DNA from: Heliocidaris erythrogramma
Taxonomy: Eukaryota; Echinodermata; Echinoidea; Camarodonta; Echinometridae
Reading direction: 5' to 3'
Assembly (NCBI GenBank): GCA_025617745.1
Contig: CM046872.1
Location: forward strand, 558,001-622,000
DNA length: 64,000 nt
A model generated the notes under the pieces. It worked only from the letters and a program-made list of their open reading frames with translations, ran no database searches and was not told where the DNA came from. Shown here piece by piece: positions 11,450 to 22,507 of this stretch. The position numbers and the translations under genes were made by a program. Numbering within the stretch: position 1 is the stretch's first letter; the number at the start of each line of letters is the position of its first letter.

Positions 11450-12241
11450 TTTAGGCAAAAATGCGCGTGGCATCCGCCCGTACCTTATTCATCAGTATTT
11501 TTGCAAGAGTTTTAACATGGATGCCGAGCATTATCCAAAAATTCCGTCCAAAGTAAAAAAAATCTTCTTGGCTGGTCTACTATTCTATTGGGGACACAAA
11601 TCTTCTGGATTTAGATTTGAATCAAGTAAACAGAAATTCTGGTAGAAAGACAGCACCACTTTTTGTATTACCTACCAAATTTTAGTAACAGCTGTAGTGG
11701 TCACATTCACAGCCAACGAGCAGATTCTAATCGTTGATGGTGTTTGTTAATCTAATTGTTATATATTTTATACTGGTTAGTTACATTTCTTTCTTTAATT
11801 CTGTTTCCATGGCAACAGATTTTTTTTTTATAAATCAAATTTAGCTCTATTCCAAACTAAAGTTTTGAAGATAATCAAACAGGCGGCAAAAGTTATTAGA
11901 TGTTTACCATTATTTAATGTTGAAAATAAATATAGTTCTGTATTTTATTAGAAATGGAATAGATATATTCGTTACCATGGTAACGGCCTACACATGAAGT
12001 GGTATCCTCCATCATCCCTTTACTTAAACAAATTTTGATAGGTGAGTGTCCTGTAAAAGAGAATATAATGATGTACAATATAAATGTATTAATATTTACT
12101 TTTTTTGGTAGCATCGTGGTTTTTTTTCTGAAATATGAGACTTTTTTCTTACTGTTTCCATAGTAACAGCCATTTTCAAACATGGACACTTTTTATAACT
12201 CTTATTTTGGTTTTTATCATGTGAGAAACTTTTGATACATT
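11450..12241 (+). repeat. R block, type 2 (unit 1)
   Basis: Diverged copy of the R block, continuous with the B block upstream, so B and R are adjacent parts of one repeat unit. It holds a perfect GTTACCATGGTAAC palindrome near 11975. The A block follows from 12242. Confidence 0.75.
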
Positions 12242-12429
12242 ATTTTAAAATGTAACAATGTGTTTTTGTACTTTCTTAATCACGAATACATGACATTTTC
12301 TGAAATTCTATTGTTCTTGATCCGTTGCCATGGTAATAGCCCTTGTGGTCACACCCACCTCTTAATTTAGGGTAAAGAAGCATATTCTGATAGTTAATGG
12401 TCCCATTTAACAGAAAAAAAATCATTTAA

Positions 12430-13333
12430 AGGAGAATCAACCCCTAATTACAAATTTACTTATATTGGAAGGTGTAATATATTCCTACTTGTTGGCCTAA
12501 ATCATTTTCTAATAAGATAATCAGAAAAGGGTATAAATAAAGATATTCCAACACCCGGTATCGTCTCCTACTCATTTCCATGGGGGCTGCCATTTTCTTG
12601 CTGATTTGGATTTGTACATGAACCATTGAGAAATGTTCCAGTCAAGAAGATATTTTGAATCCAAAACCTAAATTGCTTTTCTTCATTACCTAAAATCCCA
12701 TATGTGACAAAAAATATAAAGTGGGTGTTTACATGTATTATAAAAATTAAATCTTTATAATGATATTTTTAAATTGTCTGGTTTTGCTTAACAAAAATCT
12801 ATTTTCTTGGGTTTGCCAAACAGAGCAGAACATAATATATGCAGCATGCATTCTGACTTTTCAAGTCCATTATCCGAAATCAGGTGAATGCATAGTTTGC
12901 CGCTATAGATGCTCGGGGAAGAAGCATCCATAAATTTGAATTAATTTGCTCCGTCCCATGCGTCACAGTATCGAGAAAATAGATTTCTATTAAGCGAATA
13001 TCGATTTTCAACAGAAATATATAAGGAAATCGTCAGTTTAAAAATAAATTGACATATCTATTCTATATTTTTAATCTCAAACGGGTTTTTAATTTTGAAA
13101 GAGGCAATTGAGCATTTGGATTAAGAAAATCTTCATGTACACATAAAAAAAATGGCGGCCCCCATGTACTGCTAGCAGACGATACATGTTGCGAGCAGAT
13201 GATAAATTTTGCTCAGAAAATCTTGATTCGTATCGATCTCGTAAATTTTGACGCGAAGCCATATAGTCTAACAAGTAGGAATAAATAACACCTTTGAACA
13301 CTTTCGTCTGCATTTGTTTAGGTTAATTCTCCT
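12430..13333. mobile_element. TTAA-flanked MITE, whole (904 bp)
   Basis: Flanked by TTAA on both sides (12426-12429 and 13334-13337). The ends AGGAGAATCAACC and GGTTAATTCTCCT are inverted repeats. Sister A blocks read ATCATTTAAGATT with a single TTAA, so the empty site is known. A TTAA target points to the piggyBac or Kolobok type. No transposase is present; frames inside are short. Confidence 0.85.
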
Positions 13334-13375
13334 TTAAGATTATTTCTAAGGGGTTGGGGACATTTCAGTTTTTGG

Positions 13376-13797
13376 CCAGCACACTAAGAAATAGGGGTTC
13401 AAATTTGAACCCCTAAGGGTTGGTACAATAGCAGCACCCCAAAGGGTTCAAAATTTGCACCCCGGTATGGGGTTCAAAATTGCACCCCAATATAGGGTGC
13501 ATTTTTTGCACCCTCTGGGTTCATAACTGCACCCTAATGGGTGCAACGTCGATGACAATCGATCACCATTCTCGCCTCTTCACAGCTTGGCGGCAGACCA
13601 TTTAAAGTTGCCGTTATTTCATATTTCACGCACATAGAACACAGACAGTACAATACACGCCATGAGGGGACCTCAGTGAAATCTATCAGGCCACGCCCGG
13701 GGGCTTCTACAGTCTCACATTTAGGATTACTTATTCAACTTTTAAGTTGCAGTGTATAGTCTACTATCTATTCCTATAACAAATCAGTGTAACTGTT
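13376..13797. mobile_element. Unclassified insertion private to unit 1
   Basis: About 420 bp lie between TTTTTGGCC and ATAGACTATAAT, which adjoin in units 2 and 3. Its first 190 bases hold several short palindromes built on GGGTTCAAA/TTTGAACCC and GGGTGCA/TGCACCC. I see no convincing terminal repeats. It could be a MITE of unknown family. Confidence 0.6.
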
Positions 13798-13810
13798 ATA
13801 GACTATAATA

Positions 13811-14663
13811 TTAGGTGTTACAAAAAACATTTCCCAATTTTGATCCTTAATAGTTCGAAAACTATATATCAGATAACACTGTCATTGATATGAGTAATAG
13901 CTGAATAGTGTACAATTTAGTTGGAGGGAATTTGAATATGAAAGCATAAATAAGTTTCATTAAATCCATGATTAATTTTATAGATTTCCATATTTTGGTC
14001 AAATTTTAACCCTCTGTACGAAACTTGAACTTTACACAGGAACCAATGATGTGTATGTGAGTGTGTGCTTATGATGAGCTTGCAACATCATCATCATCAC
14101 TATCATCATCATCATCATCACCATGACTATCATCATCATTGTCGTTATCATCATTATCATCATCATCACTGTCACTATCATGATCATCATTATTAGCAGC
14201 AGCAGCATTATCATCACCATCATAATTATCATCATCCTCATCATTGCTATCATTATCATAATCGTTATCATCATCATAATCGTGACTATCATTATCATTG
14301 CCATCATTATCATCACTATCATTGTAATCATCATTATCATCATCACTATCATCTCCGTCATCATCATCATGATCATCAAGGACAGCATCAATATTCCTAT
14401 CCTTTGAATGACTTAATTCACTTCGCTTTACTTTGATTGCTTCAAAATCTCAATGAAATGACTTTACACAGTTAATGCCAGAGGATGAATAAAGACTAGC
14501 TGTGACAGTGGAATTCCTCATGAATAAATAATAAAGTATTCAAACCCTGGCCATTGTCCAGGACCATTGTCTGGGTGTTAACCCCCACTCCCATACACAC
14601 CAATTGACCCCTGTGCAAAGTTAAAGTTTGGTACAGAGGGTTGAAAATAGAGCAAAATCTGAA
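13811..14663. mobile_element. C element, left part (unit 1)
   Basis: Same family as 30890-32105: a long inverted end containing AGGTGTTACAAAAAACATTT, then an ATC-repeat core (14080-14390). It breaks off at the tail of the minus-strand LINE and the right end is missing. The glutamate/aspartate frame seen in other copies has lost its start here. Confidence 0.85.
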
Positions 14664-16945
14664 CAATACAATACAATACAATAAGCATTTAGTACGCCCT
14701 TCCCATCAGGCTCGGAGCGTTTACAAAATATTTAAATTATATATACACAAATCAGAAAACTCTTCAATCGTCCATGTAGGAAACTACCAGGTGGTTTTAT
14801 GGAGACAAAATGTAATGAATGTACCTGTTACAAAGTTTGATAGCGGATTCAAAATAAATATGACTTCACAGCTTTTTTAAAGGTCTTTATGGATGCTGAC
14901 TGTCTAATGGTCAAGGGGAGATTATTCCATAGCCTCGATGCAGTAACTGTGAACGTCCTATCACCTGACAAATTTCGGGTCATTGGGTAGCTGAGCTGAA
15001 GGTTATGATTTGAGGATCTGAGATTTATACTAAGTGTATATACAGTTAAGCATTCATGTACCCTAGAGCCTGGTTATTGAGAGATTTATAAACATAAAGA
15101 ACTAATTTGAAGATGATATGTTTTTGAATGGGCAGCCAGTGAAGGGAACGAAGTAAAGGTTGGGAAGAATGACTTCTGCCAACCTCAAAACCAAGACGTG
15201 CAGCCCAATTATGCAGACGCTGTAGACGGTTTACATGAGATTTCGGTATAGAGGAAAGAAGCCCATTACAATAGTCTAGTCTGGAAAGAATAAGTGACCT
15301 TACAGCATGATGACAAGTAGTTTGATCAATAAATTTACGAATCCTAGATATGTTCCTCAAATGAAAAATCACACTGCGGCAAACATTGTTAATGTGTGTT
15401 GACATAGTCATGTTAACATCAAAAAAGGCACTCAGATTTCTTATTGAATCCGATGGATGTATAGAAACTTTACCAACTGACAGTGTTAAATCTGGCAAAA
15501 TGTTGTAATTGTATGGTGATGCAGCAATGCAAAATTCACTTTTGCTATTATTGAGTTTTAACTTTTTGCTGTCAGCCAGTTCCTTATATCTGATATACAA
15601 GCTTGTAGTGAAAACATGGCCTTATCCAGTTCCCCAGGAATTTTAGGATCAAATGCTACATACAACTGAATGTCATCAGCATAAACATGATACGAAACAT
15701 TATGGTACCGGGCGATGTCGCCAACTGGGAGAATATAAACTGCGAAACCAGTGGGACCTACAACTGAGCCCTGGGGTAAACCAAATCTAGAAATGGTTGG
15801 ATCTGAAAGTTCCCCATCTAAGTCGACTTGTGCTGACCAGCCATCAAGATAAGACTGAAACCAATTCAACGCAGTTCCCCTAACACCAATTCTCTTTGAC
15901 AAACGACAAAGAAAAATGTTGTGGTCAATCGTATCGAAGGCTGCAGATAAATCTACAAGTACCACAAGAACTACTTTGTTTGAGTTCAATGAAACCATAA
16001 TATCGTTTTTAACCTTAATCAATGCAGATTCAGTACCATGTTCGGGTCTATATGCAGACTGGTGTGGATGGATCAGCAAGATTATTAATCTCCATATGTT
16101 CCACCAGTCTTGAGCAAGCTATTTTCTCGATAAGTTTACCAACAAACGATAAATTGGATACAGGCCTATAATTCTTCAAATTGTTTTTATCTAAAGATGA
16201 ATTTTTCAAAAGAGGTCTTATGATTGCATGGTGAGCCTTCTGTGGAAAGACACCACATGACAAAGAAGAATTTACAAGTTCAGTTAGTATTGGGAGAAGA
16301 TGATCAATATAGTCTTTCACTAACCAAGTTGGGAGTGGGTCCAATTTACTACTTTTGCTGGGACATCTTGAAATAACCGTCATTAACTCGTCTTGAGAAA
16401 CAGGTCGGAAGACCTCAAGTATCTTAAACCCTTCACAGATATTGTCCTTGAACATAAGTGGCATTACATGTGTGTTATCAAGTTCGTCTCTTATATTCTG
16501 GATCTTATCTACAAAATATTGGGGAAATTGGTTGCTTAAAAGAAAAGGCGAATCATAAAACGGAAGATCAGACTTTTCAGGCTTATTCAAAAGAGAATTA
16601 ATAGTTCGGTAAACGTCCTTGTCGCTACAAGAAGACAATTTGTTTTTAAAATAGTCTTGTTTAGCAGTTACAGTAAGTGCACAAACAGCTTTCTTAGCAA
16701 TCAGAAATGATTCACGATCAGGGTCGGATCTTGATTTCTGCCATTTTCTTTCAGCTCGCCGTCGTTCTTGACGAGCAATATGAATTGAGTCATTGTACCA
16801 GGGTACCCAGGAGGGGTACAGTCTCCTATTATAACACTATCATCTTTGTTAAGCCATGTCTCAGTTAAAATCATTACATCAGTATCATATTCAAACAAGC
16901 TCAGTGGTCTTATTCCTGATTGAAAGAACATTCCACAAACAACAC
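14664..16945 (-). mobile_element. CR1/L2-like LINE, decayed copy (unit 1)
   Basis: Inserted in the C element. Its 3' end (14664) carries a CAATA-repeat tail. Minus-strand frames at 15046-15600, 15558-16079 and 16048-16638 hold reverse transcriptase motifs (YVYADDIQLYV, FGLPQGSVVGP) in two frames, and 16701-16931 a short endonuclease piece with VMILTETW. Compared with the copy at 25606 it lacks 721 bp of the endonuclease region; the deletion ends share GTAC, suggesting microhomology-mediated loss. Several frameshifts make it inactive. Confidence 0.9.
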
Positions 16946-16950
16946 ATTAA

Positions 16951-17081
16951 ATGAGAATTAACCCCTAATTACAAATTTACTTATATTGGAAGGTGTAATA
17001 TATTCCTATTTATTGGCCTAAATTATTTTCTAATAAGATATCAGAAAAGGGTATAAATAAAGATATTCCAACACCCGGTAT
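16951..17081. mobile_element. TTAA MITE, truncated (unit 1)
   Basis: The first ~131 bases of the 12430-type MITE inserted at a TTAA next to the LINE 5' end, cut off at CCCGGTAT, where the next macro-unit starts. Confidence 0.8.
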
Positions 17082-17410
17082 CTAATACGGGTCATGTGTC
17101 TCATTAGTACATGGATGTCATCCACATTCCACATTAGGCTTCGCATTACATAATATACTCAATTTGTTATTTTTGAAATAGTCATAGCCGTTTATTATTG
17201 GTGCTTTTACTTGTTAAGTTAGTTTTTTTTTTGGAAGTGCCTATATTACTTGTATTTTCTTATAAAAATTGTTACCAATTTATACCCTACCTTATTGTTT
17301 AATCCTGATACATCAGGACCATGATGCAAAACAGTTTTATACTGATCATGCTTTTATCCTGTATGAATAAGTTCAAATAAATAAATAAACGAATACATAA
17401 ATATATAAAT
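17082..17410 (+). mobile_element. LINE 3' end (unit 2)
   Basis: Near-identical copy of the 4440 block, with a clear (AAAT)n tail near 17375-17400. Confidence 0.6.
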
Positions 17411-18170
17411 TCAATTTTGAATGAATCAAGTAGCAGGTCTTGTCATCATGTTCATGGCCAAAATTTTGGTATTACCCATTTTACTGGGGACAGAAATCAT
17501 CTGGATCTTGATTTGAATCAAGTAAACAGAAATTCTGGTAGAAAGACAACACCACTTTTTGTATTAGCTACCACTTTTTAGTAACAGCTATGGTGGTCTC
17601 ATTCACAGCCAACGAGCAGATTCTAATCGCTGACAGTGTTTGCTAATCTAGTTGCTATATATTTTATTTTGCTTAGGTGCATTTTTTTCTTTAGTTGAAA
17701 TATGTCATCTTCATTAACATTCTGTTTTCATGGCAACAATTTTTTTTCATAAATCAAATTTAGCTCTATTCCAAACTTTAATTTGGAATATAATATAAAT
17801 AAATTATTAAATGTTTACCATTATTTCATGTTGAAAACAACCATAGTATTTTGTTAGAAATACCACACAATAAATATATTTGTTACCATGGTAACGACCA
17901 GCACATGTAGTGGTCATCACATCCATCACCCCTTTACTATAACATGTTATGATAAGTGAGTGTTCTGTAAAAGAGAAGATAATCATATACAATACAAATG
18001 TATTAATATTTAATTTTCCGGTAGCATCACGGGTTTTTTTTTTTGCTCAAATATGAGTTTTTTTTCTTACTGTTTCCATAGCAACAGCCATTTTCAAACA
18101 TGATGAACGCTTTTTATAACTCTTATTTGGGTTTTAATCAAGTGAGAAACTTTTTATACATTATTCTAAA
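17411..18170 (+). repeat. R block, type 1 (unit 2)
   Basis: Copy of the 4791 block. The R-to-A junction near 18170 is uninterrupted and is one of the empty-site references for the foldback insertion. Confidence 0.75.
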
Positions 18171-18409
18171 ATGTGTTTTTGTACTTTTTTAATTACGAAT
18201 ACATGACATTTTCTGAAATTCTACTACTCTTGATCTGTTGCCATGGCAATAGCCCTTGTGGTCACGCCCACCTCTTAATTTAGGGCAAAGAAGCATATTT
18301 TGATAGTTAATGGTCCCAAACAGAAAAAAAAAATCATTTAAGATTATTTCTAAGGGGGTGGGGATATAGACTACACTGATAATACATGGGATGATTGCGT
18401 TATGTACAT

Positions 18410-18754
18410 GTAATAATAATACTAATAGCATCATTTATAATGCGCACATATCCATCCCAAGGGATGCTCAAGGCGCCTAACAAATTAACATACATAATAA
18501 TTATACAAGAACAATAAGAAAATTACATGATAATTACATGAAAATTACGTGATATTCTAGGGGTAGAGAGTTCCAGAGTCGGGGTGCAGCAGCAGTAAAT
18601 GCTCTGTCACCCCAGCTTCTCTTTGTTCGTTATTCCTTAAACTTTATGGAGGCGGAGGAACGGAGACCTGTACGTGCAGTTGAAGAGGAATGAAGGAGAG
18701 AGGAAATATATGAAGGGGCAAAATTATGAAGCGAACGGTAAGTAAGTAGTAACA
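18410..18754 (-). mobile_element. LINE 3' fragment (unit 2)
   Basis: Same fragment as 10620-10985. The Penelope-like element is inserted close to its 5' edge. Confidence 0.7.
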
Positions 18755-18875
18755 ATTTATATTTGATTTCAATATGGCACGAAAAAGAGACATAACGAAG
18801 CAGGTATATAACAAATTACTTGAAATCAACTATATTATACTCGGTGAACCCGGACGCAACCTAGACGCCGTAATT

Positions 18876-20312
18876 TCAGAACAATTGCAAAGCTTGGACG
18901 AACTCCTTTTGTCTGCACAGAAGAGGTTCATACGATTGAATGTAAGCAGCTTCCAGAAAGCGTAAATGCGCTGAGCTTCTGGCCCGGGACATAATTGAGA
19001 ATTGATCGTCGGCATAGCTTTGTGCGCAAGCTGGATTGTTCAGCAAGTGGAGACCAATCGCTGAATCGCATTTGGCTATCTTTGGTCTGTTAGCGTGCAT
19101 TTCAGATTTGCAGGCACGGACGGGCTGCGTGCGCTGATTGGTTGTACGGTTCCGAATAGTCGAGGGGATGTGTTGTTTAATGCGATCAGCCAACCGCTGA
19201 GAAGTACGGCCCACGTACCTGGCATCGCACCGGCACTGAAATTGGTAAATAACATTACTCAAGTGGGGGGTGGGTAGTACATCCTTGCTAGTTGACGGTA
19301 GCATCCTGTGTGTAGAAAACACAATGCGTGTCGAAACAGCGTAATAGCAACGTGACACTGCGTGTTTGATCTGACTGGCGTATTTGTCAGATACCTTACC
19401 CCTCCAGGGTAGTTTGAGATACAAGGAGCATTTGGCAGGTCCAAATCTGGTGTCCGATTTGGATTGTGCCTCCAGCGTCCGTGTTATGGTGCGAGATATA
19501 ACATGCTCAGGGTAACCATTGTCAAGGAGAATAGTTTTGATTTTCGCGATTTCGGGAGCTAATTTGCACGCAGAGCAAATCCTAAGGGCGCGGCACACTA
19601 AGTTTCTAATGAGCCCAATCTTGTATGAAGTTGCACTGTACGAGTCCCATCTCGTGTATTGCCCGATGAATGTGGGCTTGCGGTAGACGGAAGTGATGAA
19701 TTTCCCATCACTTCTCTCCACGAGAACGTCGAGAAATGGGAGCGCATTGGACAGTTTAATTTCACATGTGAATTTTAGCGCGGGATGGAGCCGGTTCAGT
19801 TGTGTAAGGAAAACCTCACACGCTGCGCGGTTATCAAAAATTGCAAACGTATCATCAACATACCAACAATACACATGTGGGACTATATTAAGATCGGTGG
19901 CGTTCTGTAGCAGGCGCATTTCATGAAAGCCAACAAAAATGTTAGCAAGCGCGGGGCCTAATGGGGATCCCATAGCCACACCATCTATCTGTGAATACAT
20001 CGTATCATTGAAACTAAACTCAACCGCGCGAGTGGCCAAGTTCATGAGATCAATGAATACGGGCTCATGAAAGCCAACAAAAATGTTAGCAAGCGCGGGG
20101 CCTAATGGGGATCCCATAGCCACACCATCTATCTGTGAATACATCGTATCATTGAAACTAAACTCAACCGCGCGAGTGGCCAAGTTCATGAGATCAATGA
20201 ATACGGGCTCATGAAAGCCAACAAAAATGTTAGCAAGCGCAAGGCCTAATGGGGATCCCATAGCCACACCATCTATCTGTGAATACATCGTATCATTGAA
20301 ACATCGTATCAT
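18876..20312 (-). CDS. PLE reverse transcriptase with GIY-YIG endonuclease, 5'-truncated
   Basis: Open frame of 478 codons. Three near-copies of a 48-residue segment containing QIDGVAMGSPLGPALANIF (an RT palm motif) open the frame, followed by the catalytic WYVDDTFAIF, then ALPFLDVLVERSDGKF and VYRKPTFIGQYTRWDS, typical of Penelope RTs. A GIY-YIG nuclease lies near residues 355-390 (VIYQFQCRCDARYVGRT, then RLADRIKQH). The N-terminal fingers of the RT are absent and the first methionine lies in duplicated sequence, so the start is nominal. The long open frame suggests a recent insertion. The reaction is target-primed reverse transcription in the nucleus. Confidence 0.9.
   Translation of the reverse strand: MIRCFNDTMYSQIDGVAMGSPLGLALANIFVGFHEPVFIDLMNLATRAVEFSFNDTMYSQIDGVAMGSPLGPALANIFVGFHEPVFIDLMNLATRAVEFSFNDTMYSQIDGVAMGSPLGPALANIFVGFHEMRLLQNATDLNIVPHVYCWYVDDTFAIFDNRAACEVFLTQLNRLHPALKFTCEIKLSNALPFLDVLVERSDGKFITSVYRKPTFIGQYTRWDSYSATSYKIGLIRNLVCRALRICSACKLAPEIAKIKTILLDNGYPEHVISRTITRTLEAQSKSDTRFGPAKCSLYLKLPWRGKVSDKYASQIKHAVSRCYYAVSTRIVFSTHRMLPSTSKDVLPTPHLSNVIYQFQCRCDARYVGRTSQRLADRIKQHIPSTIRNRTTNQRTQPVRACKSEMHANRPKIAKCDSAIGLHLLNNPACAQSYADDQFSIMSRARSSAHLRFLEAAYIQSYEPLLCRQKEFVQALQLF
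19922..20312 (-). repeat. 144-bp tandem triplication inside the PLE
   Basis: The same segment starts at 19922, 20066 and 20210. The period of 144 bp (48 codons) keeps the frame. The copies are almost identical, so the amplification is recent. The third copy is partial. Confidence 0.9.
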
Positions 20313-20333
20313 TGTAATTTGTTATATACCTGC

Positions 20334-20375
20334 GTGATAACCTGATGAGTGCAGGTCGAAAAGCTTCGTTATCAT
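20334..20375 (+). ncRNA. Hammerhead ribozyme motif in the PLE terminal repeat
   Basis: The core CUGAUGA (20342-20348) is followed by G...C closing a short stem II (20349, 20357), then GAA (20358-20360) and an AAGCUU stem III with no loop (20361-20366). The expected cleavage site is after C20367. Stem I pairs 20334-20341 (GUGAUAAC) with 20368-20375 (GUUAUCAU), eight base pairs with one G-U at the outer end. All invariant core bases are present. Minimal type I hammerheads in PLE terminal repeats are known. Stem II is weak and stem III would favour a dimer. The motif is antisense to the RT frame, as expected for the inverted arm. Confidence 0.75.
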
Positions 20376-20434
20376 GTCTCTTTTTCGTGCCATATTGAAA
20401 TTTTGCAGTACCAAGAAATTATTTATATTTGATT

Positions 20435-20879
20435 CGTTGTTGTATAGTACACTCTAGATGTACATTCAAATAGTGTTTTCCATGCAAAATGCGCATCTAG
20501 TAAAAATACATCATTCCATATGGGATAACATAAAATGAGTTATCTATCACCTTATCGGATAATTTCTTTTTTGTGTGTGACATGACAATATACATGATAT
20601 GTTTAATCAAGAAAAAGCGTTTAAATGGACAAATTTACGTTGGGTAAAAAACGTTGAAATATTGGTATAAGTTTTCACAAAGTATTATTTTGAGTTAATC
20701 ACAGTTTTATGTTTCATTACGCCATACATGCGGGTGTAATATCTACCTTTCGATTTTATATTAATCAGGTTTAAACTACAAACTCAAAATAAATCTGACA
20801 TCACTTGAAAAGCCTTAATCAGGTATTACATATTAGGTCAAAAAATTAAAAAATTTTACATTCTTTCAAATTTTGAGCA
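20435..20879 (+). repeat. B block (unit 2)
   Basis: Copy of the 10986 block. The Penelope-like element sits just before it, in the LINE fragment/B junction. Confidence 0.65.
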
Positions 20880-22117
20880 CAAAATGGCATTTTTAGGCAA
20901 AAATGCGCGTGGCATCCGCCCGTACCTTATTCATCAGTATTTTTGCAAGAGTTCTAACATGGATGCCGAGCATTATCCAAAAATTCCGTCCAAAGTAAAA
21001 AAAAAAATCTTCTTGGCTGGTCTACTATTCTATTGGGGACACAAATCTTCCGGATTTAGATTTGAATCAAGTAAAACAGAAATTCTGGTAGAAAGACAGC
21101 ACCACTTTTTGTATTACCTACCAAATTTTAGTAACAGCTGTAGTGGTCACATTCACAGCCAACGAGCAGATTATAATCGTTGATGGTGTTTGTTAATCTA
21201 ATTGTTATATATTTTATACTGGTTAGTTACATTTCTTTCTTTAATTCTGTTTCCATGGCAACAGATTTTTTTTTATAAATCAAATTTAGCTCTATTCCAA
21301 ACTAAAGTTTTGAAGATAATCAAACAGGCGGCAAAAGTTATTAGATGTTTACCATTATTTAATGTTGAAAATAAATATAGTTCTGTATTTTATTAGAAAT
21401 GGAATAGATATATTCGTTACCATGGTAACGGCCTACACATGAAGTGGTCTCCTCCATCATCCCTTTACTTAAACAAATTTTGATAGGTGTGTGTCCTGTA
21501 AAAGAGAATATAATGATGTACAATATAAATGTATTAATACAGGGTTGGAAAAAAGTTTGGAATATTTTTATTCCAAGAATTATTTCTTGTCTTAAACATA
21601 TCCCTCGTCATTTTAAGTTCTTCTTTGAGGTTCAAATAAAAGATATGTGTCCCTTTTTAACTTTAAAAGCACAACATTAAAAATCAGGCTTATCACACAG
21701 TGCAGAGGTCCACTTGGAAGTCGGAAGCGTATATTTGCTGTTTTTGCAAATGTCTAACGAAAAAGTTAAATAATCAGATACAGTTTAATTGCTATACCGA
21801 AGTCCTCAAAATGACTGCAAACTGCACGTAGCTTTTTCAAAATTCCACGTGAAGTACAGAAATGTATAACAAGATGTTCAAACACAAATAGAGCAAATCT
21901 GACATGTGGTTCATTGGTCAGCCATTGTAACATGTTTAACAATATTACGTAATCTTTGGTACAAGATGGAACAGTAGACTTCATTCAACACAGTTAATCC
22001 GATTTGGATGAATTATTCATCACAATATAGTAGAAACTAGCATTTAAAATCAGACATACTCATCGCCAAAAAAATATTCCAAACTTTTTTCCAACCCTGT
22101 ATTTACTTTTTTGGTAG
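20880..22117 (+). repeat. R block, type 2 (unit 2), interrupted
   Basis: Type 2 R block interrupted first by a mariner MITE (21540-22099) and then by the LTR element from 22118. It resumes at 24358 with GTAGCATCGTGG and runs into the A block near 24500. Confidence 0.75.
21540..22099. mobile_element. Tc1/mariner-type MITE (560 bp)
   Basis: TA on each side (21538-21539 and 22100-22101). The ends CAGGGTTGGAAAAAAGTTTG and its inverted partner are near-perfect. Sister R blocks read TATTAATATTTAC with a single TA. No transposase frame is present. Confidence 0.9.
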
Positions 22118-22507
22118 TGTAGCAGACACTACAAAATAGGTCTTGCAGGCTTGAAATCTGGAGATGCACTGACGTATATTTTAATATAAACTCAAAATGG
22201 CTGACAAGTACATAAACAAAAATAACCAATCAGAAGTCTACAAGAAGTACCAATAAGAAAAGAGAGAATGGGTCATGTGATAAGTCAGGGTTGAATGGTC
22301 ACTGAGTCATAGTCATAGTAGATGGTATGGCAGGCAAGGTTCAATAGGCCTGGGAGAGAACAAAAGATTTAAGGTGAATAGGGGTGACAGGAAAGGAATG
22401 TAGGTGGAGCAGTCACAGGTGGAAGGTTGAATAGAGAGAAAATGTAAATAAGTGGGTGAAGTGATCATGGGAACAAATTCATACTGTCATAATAATGCTA
22501 CCTTACA
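22118..22507 (-). repeat. LTR (3' on the element strand)
   Basis: 390-bp direct repeat, nearly identical to 23968-24357. Confidence 0.88.

Larger units (their letters stand above)
4440..17081. repeat. Tandem macro-unit 1
   Basis: First of three tandem copies of a composite repeat. It starts at CTAATACGGGTCATGTG and ends where the next copy of that word begins. Order: LINE 3' tail, R block, A block, LINE 3' fragment, B block, second R and A blocks, C element, minus-strand LINE, truncated TTAA MITE. Its private insertions are the 4.85 kb foldback, a whole TTAA MITE (12430-13333) and a ~420 bp insert (13376-13797). Net of these it is about 6.46 kb, against about 6.48 kb for unit 2 treated the same way. 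Confidence 0.85.
18769..20420 (-). mobile_element. Penelope-like element (PLE), 1652 bp
   Basis: Flanked by a 14-bp duplication ATTTATATTTGATT (18755-18768 and 20421-20434); unit 1 has the empty site near 10977. The coding frame on the minus strand has the PLE order of reverse transcriptase then GIY-YIG endonuclease. The ends are inverted relatives of each other: TCAATATGGCACGAAAAAG at the left recurs reverse-complemented near 20379-20397. Such inverted pseudo-LTRs are known in Penelope. The right arm keeps a hammerhead-ribozyme motif, and the left arm has lost about 30 bases covering it. The 5' part of the RT gene is missing and a 144-bp segment is triplicated there, so this copy is not autonomous. 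Confidence 0.9.

Noticed and set aside
14032-14407. Long Met-, Ile- or Asp-rich frames over ATC repeats (also 8013-8463, 9590-9793, 24956-25334, 31271-31670, 35898-36329, 57000-57483)
   Set aside because: They are translations of trinucleotide repeats in whichever frames lack stops. Only the frame with non-repeat flanks shared by C copies was kept, at low confidence.
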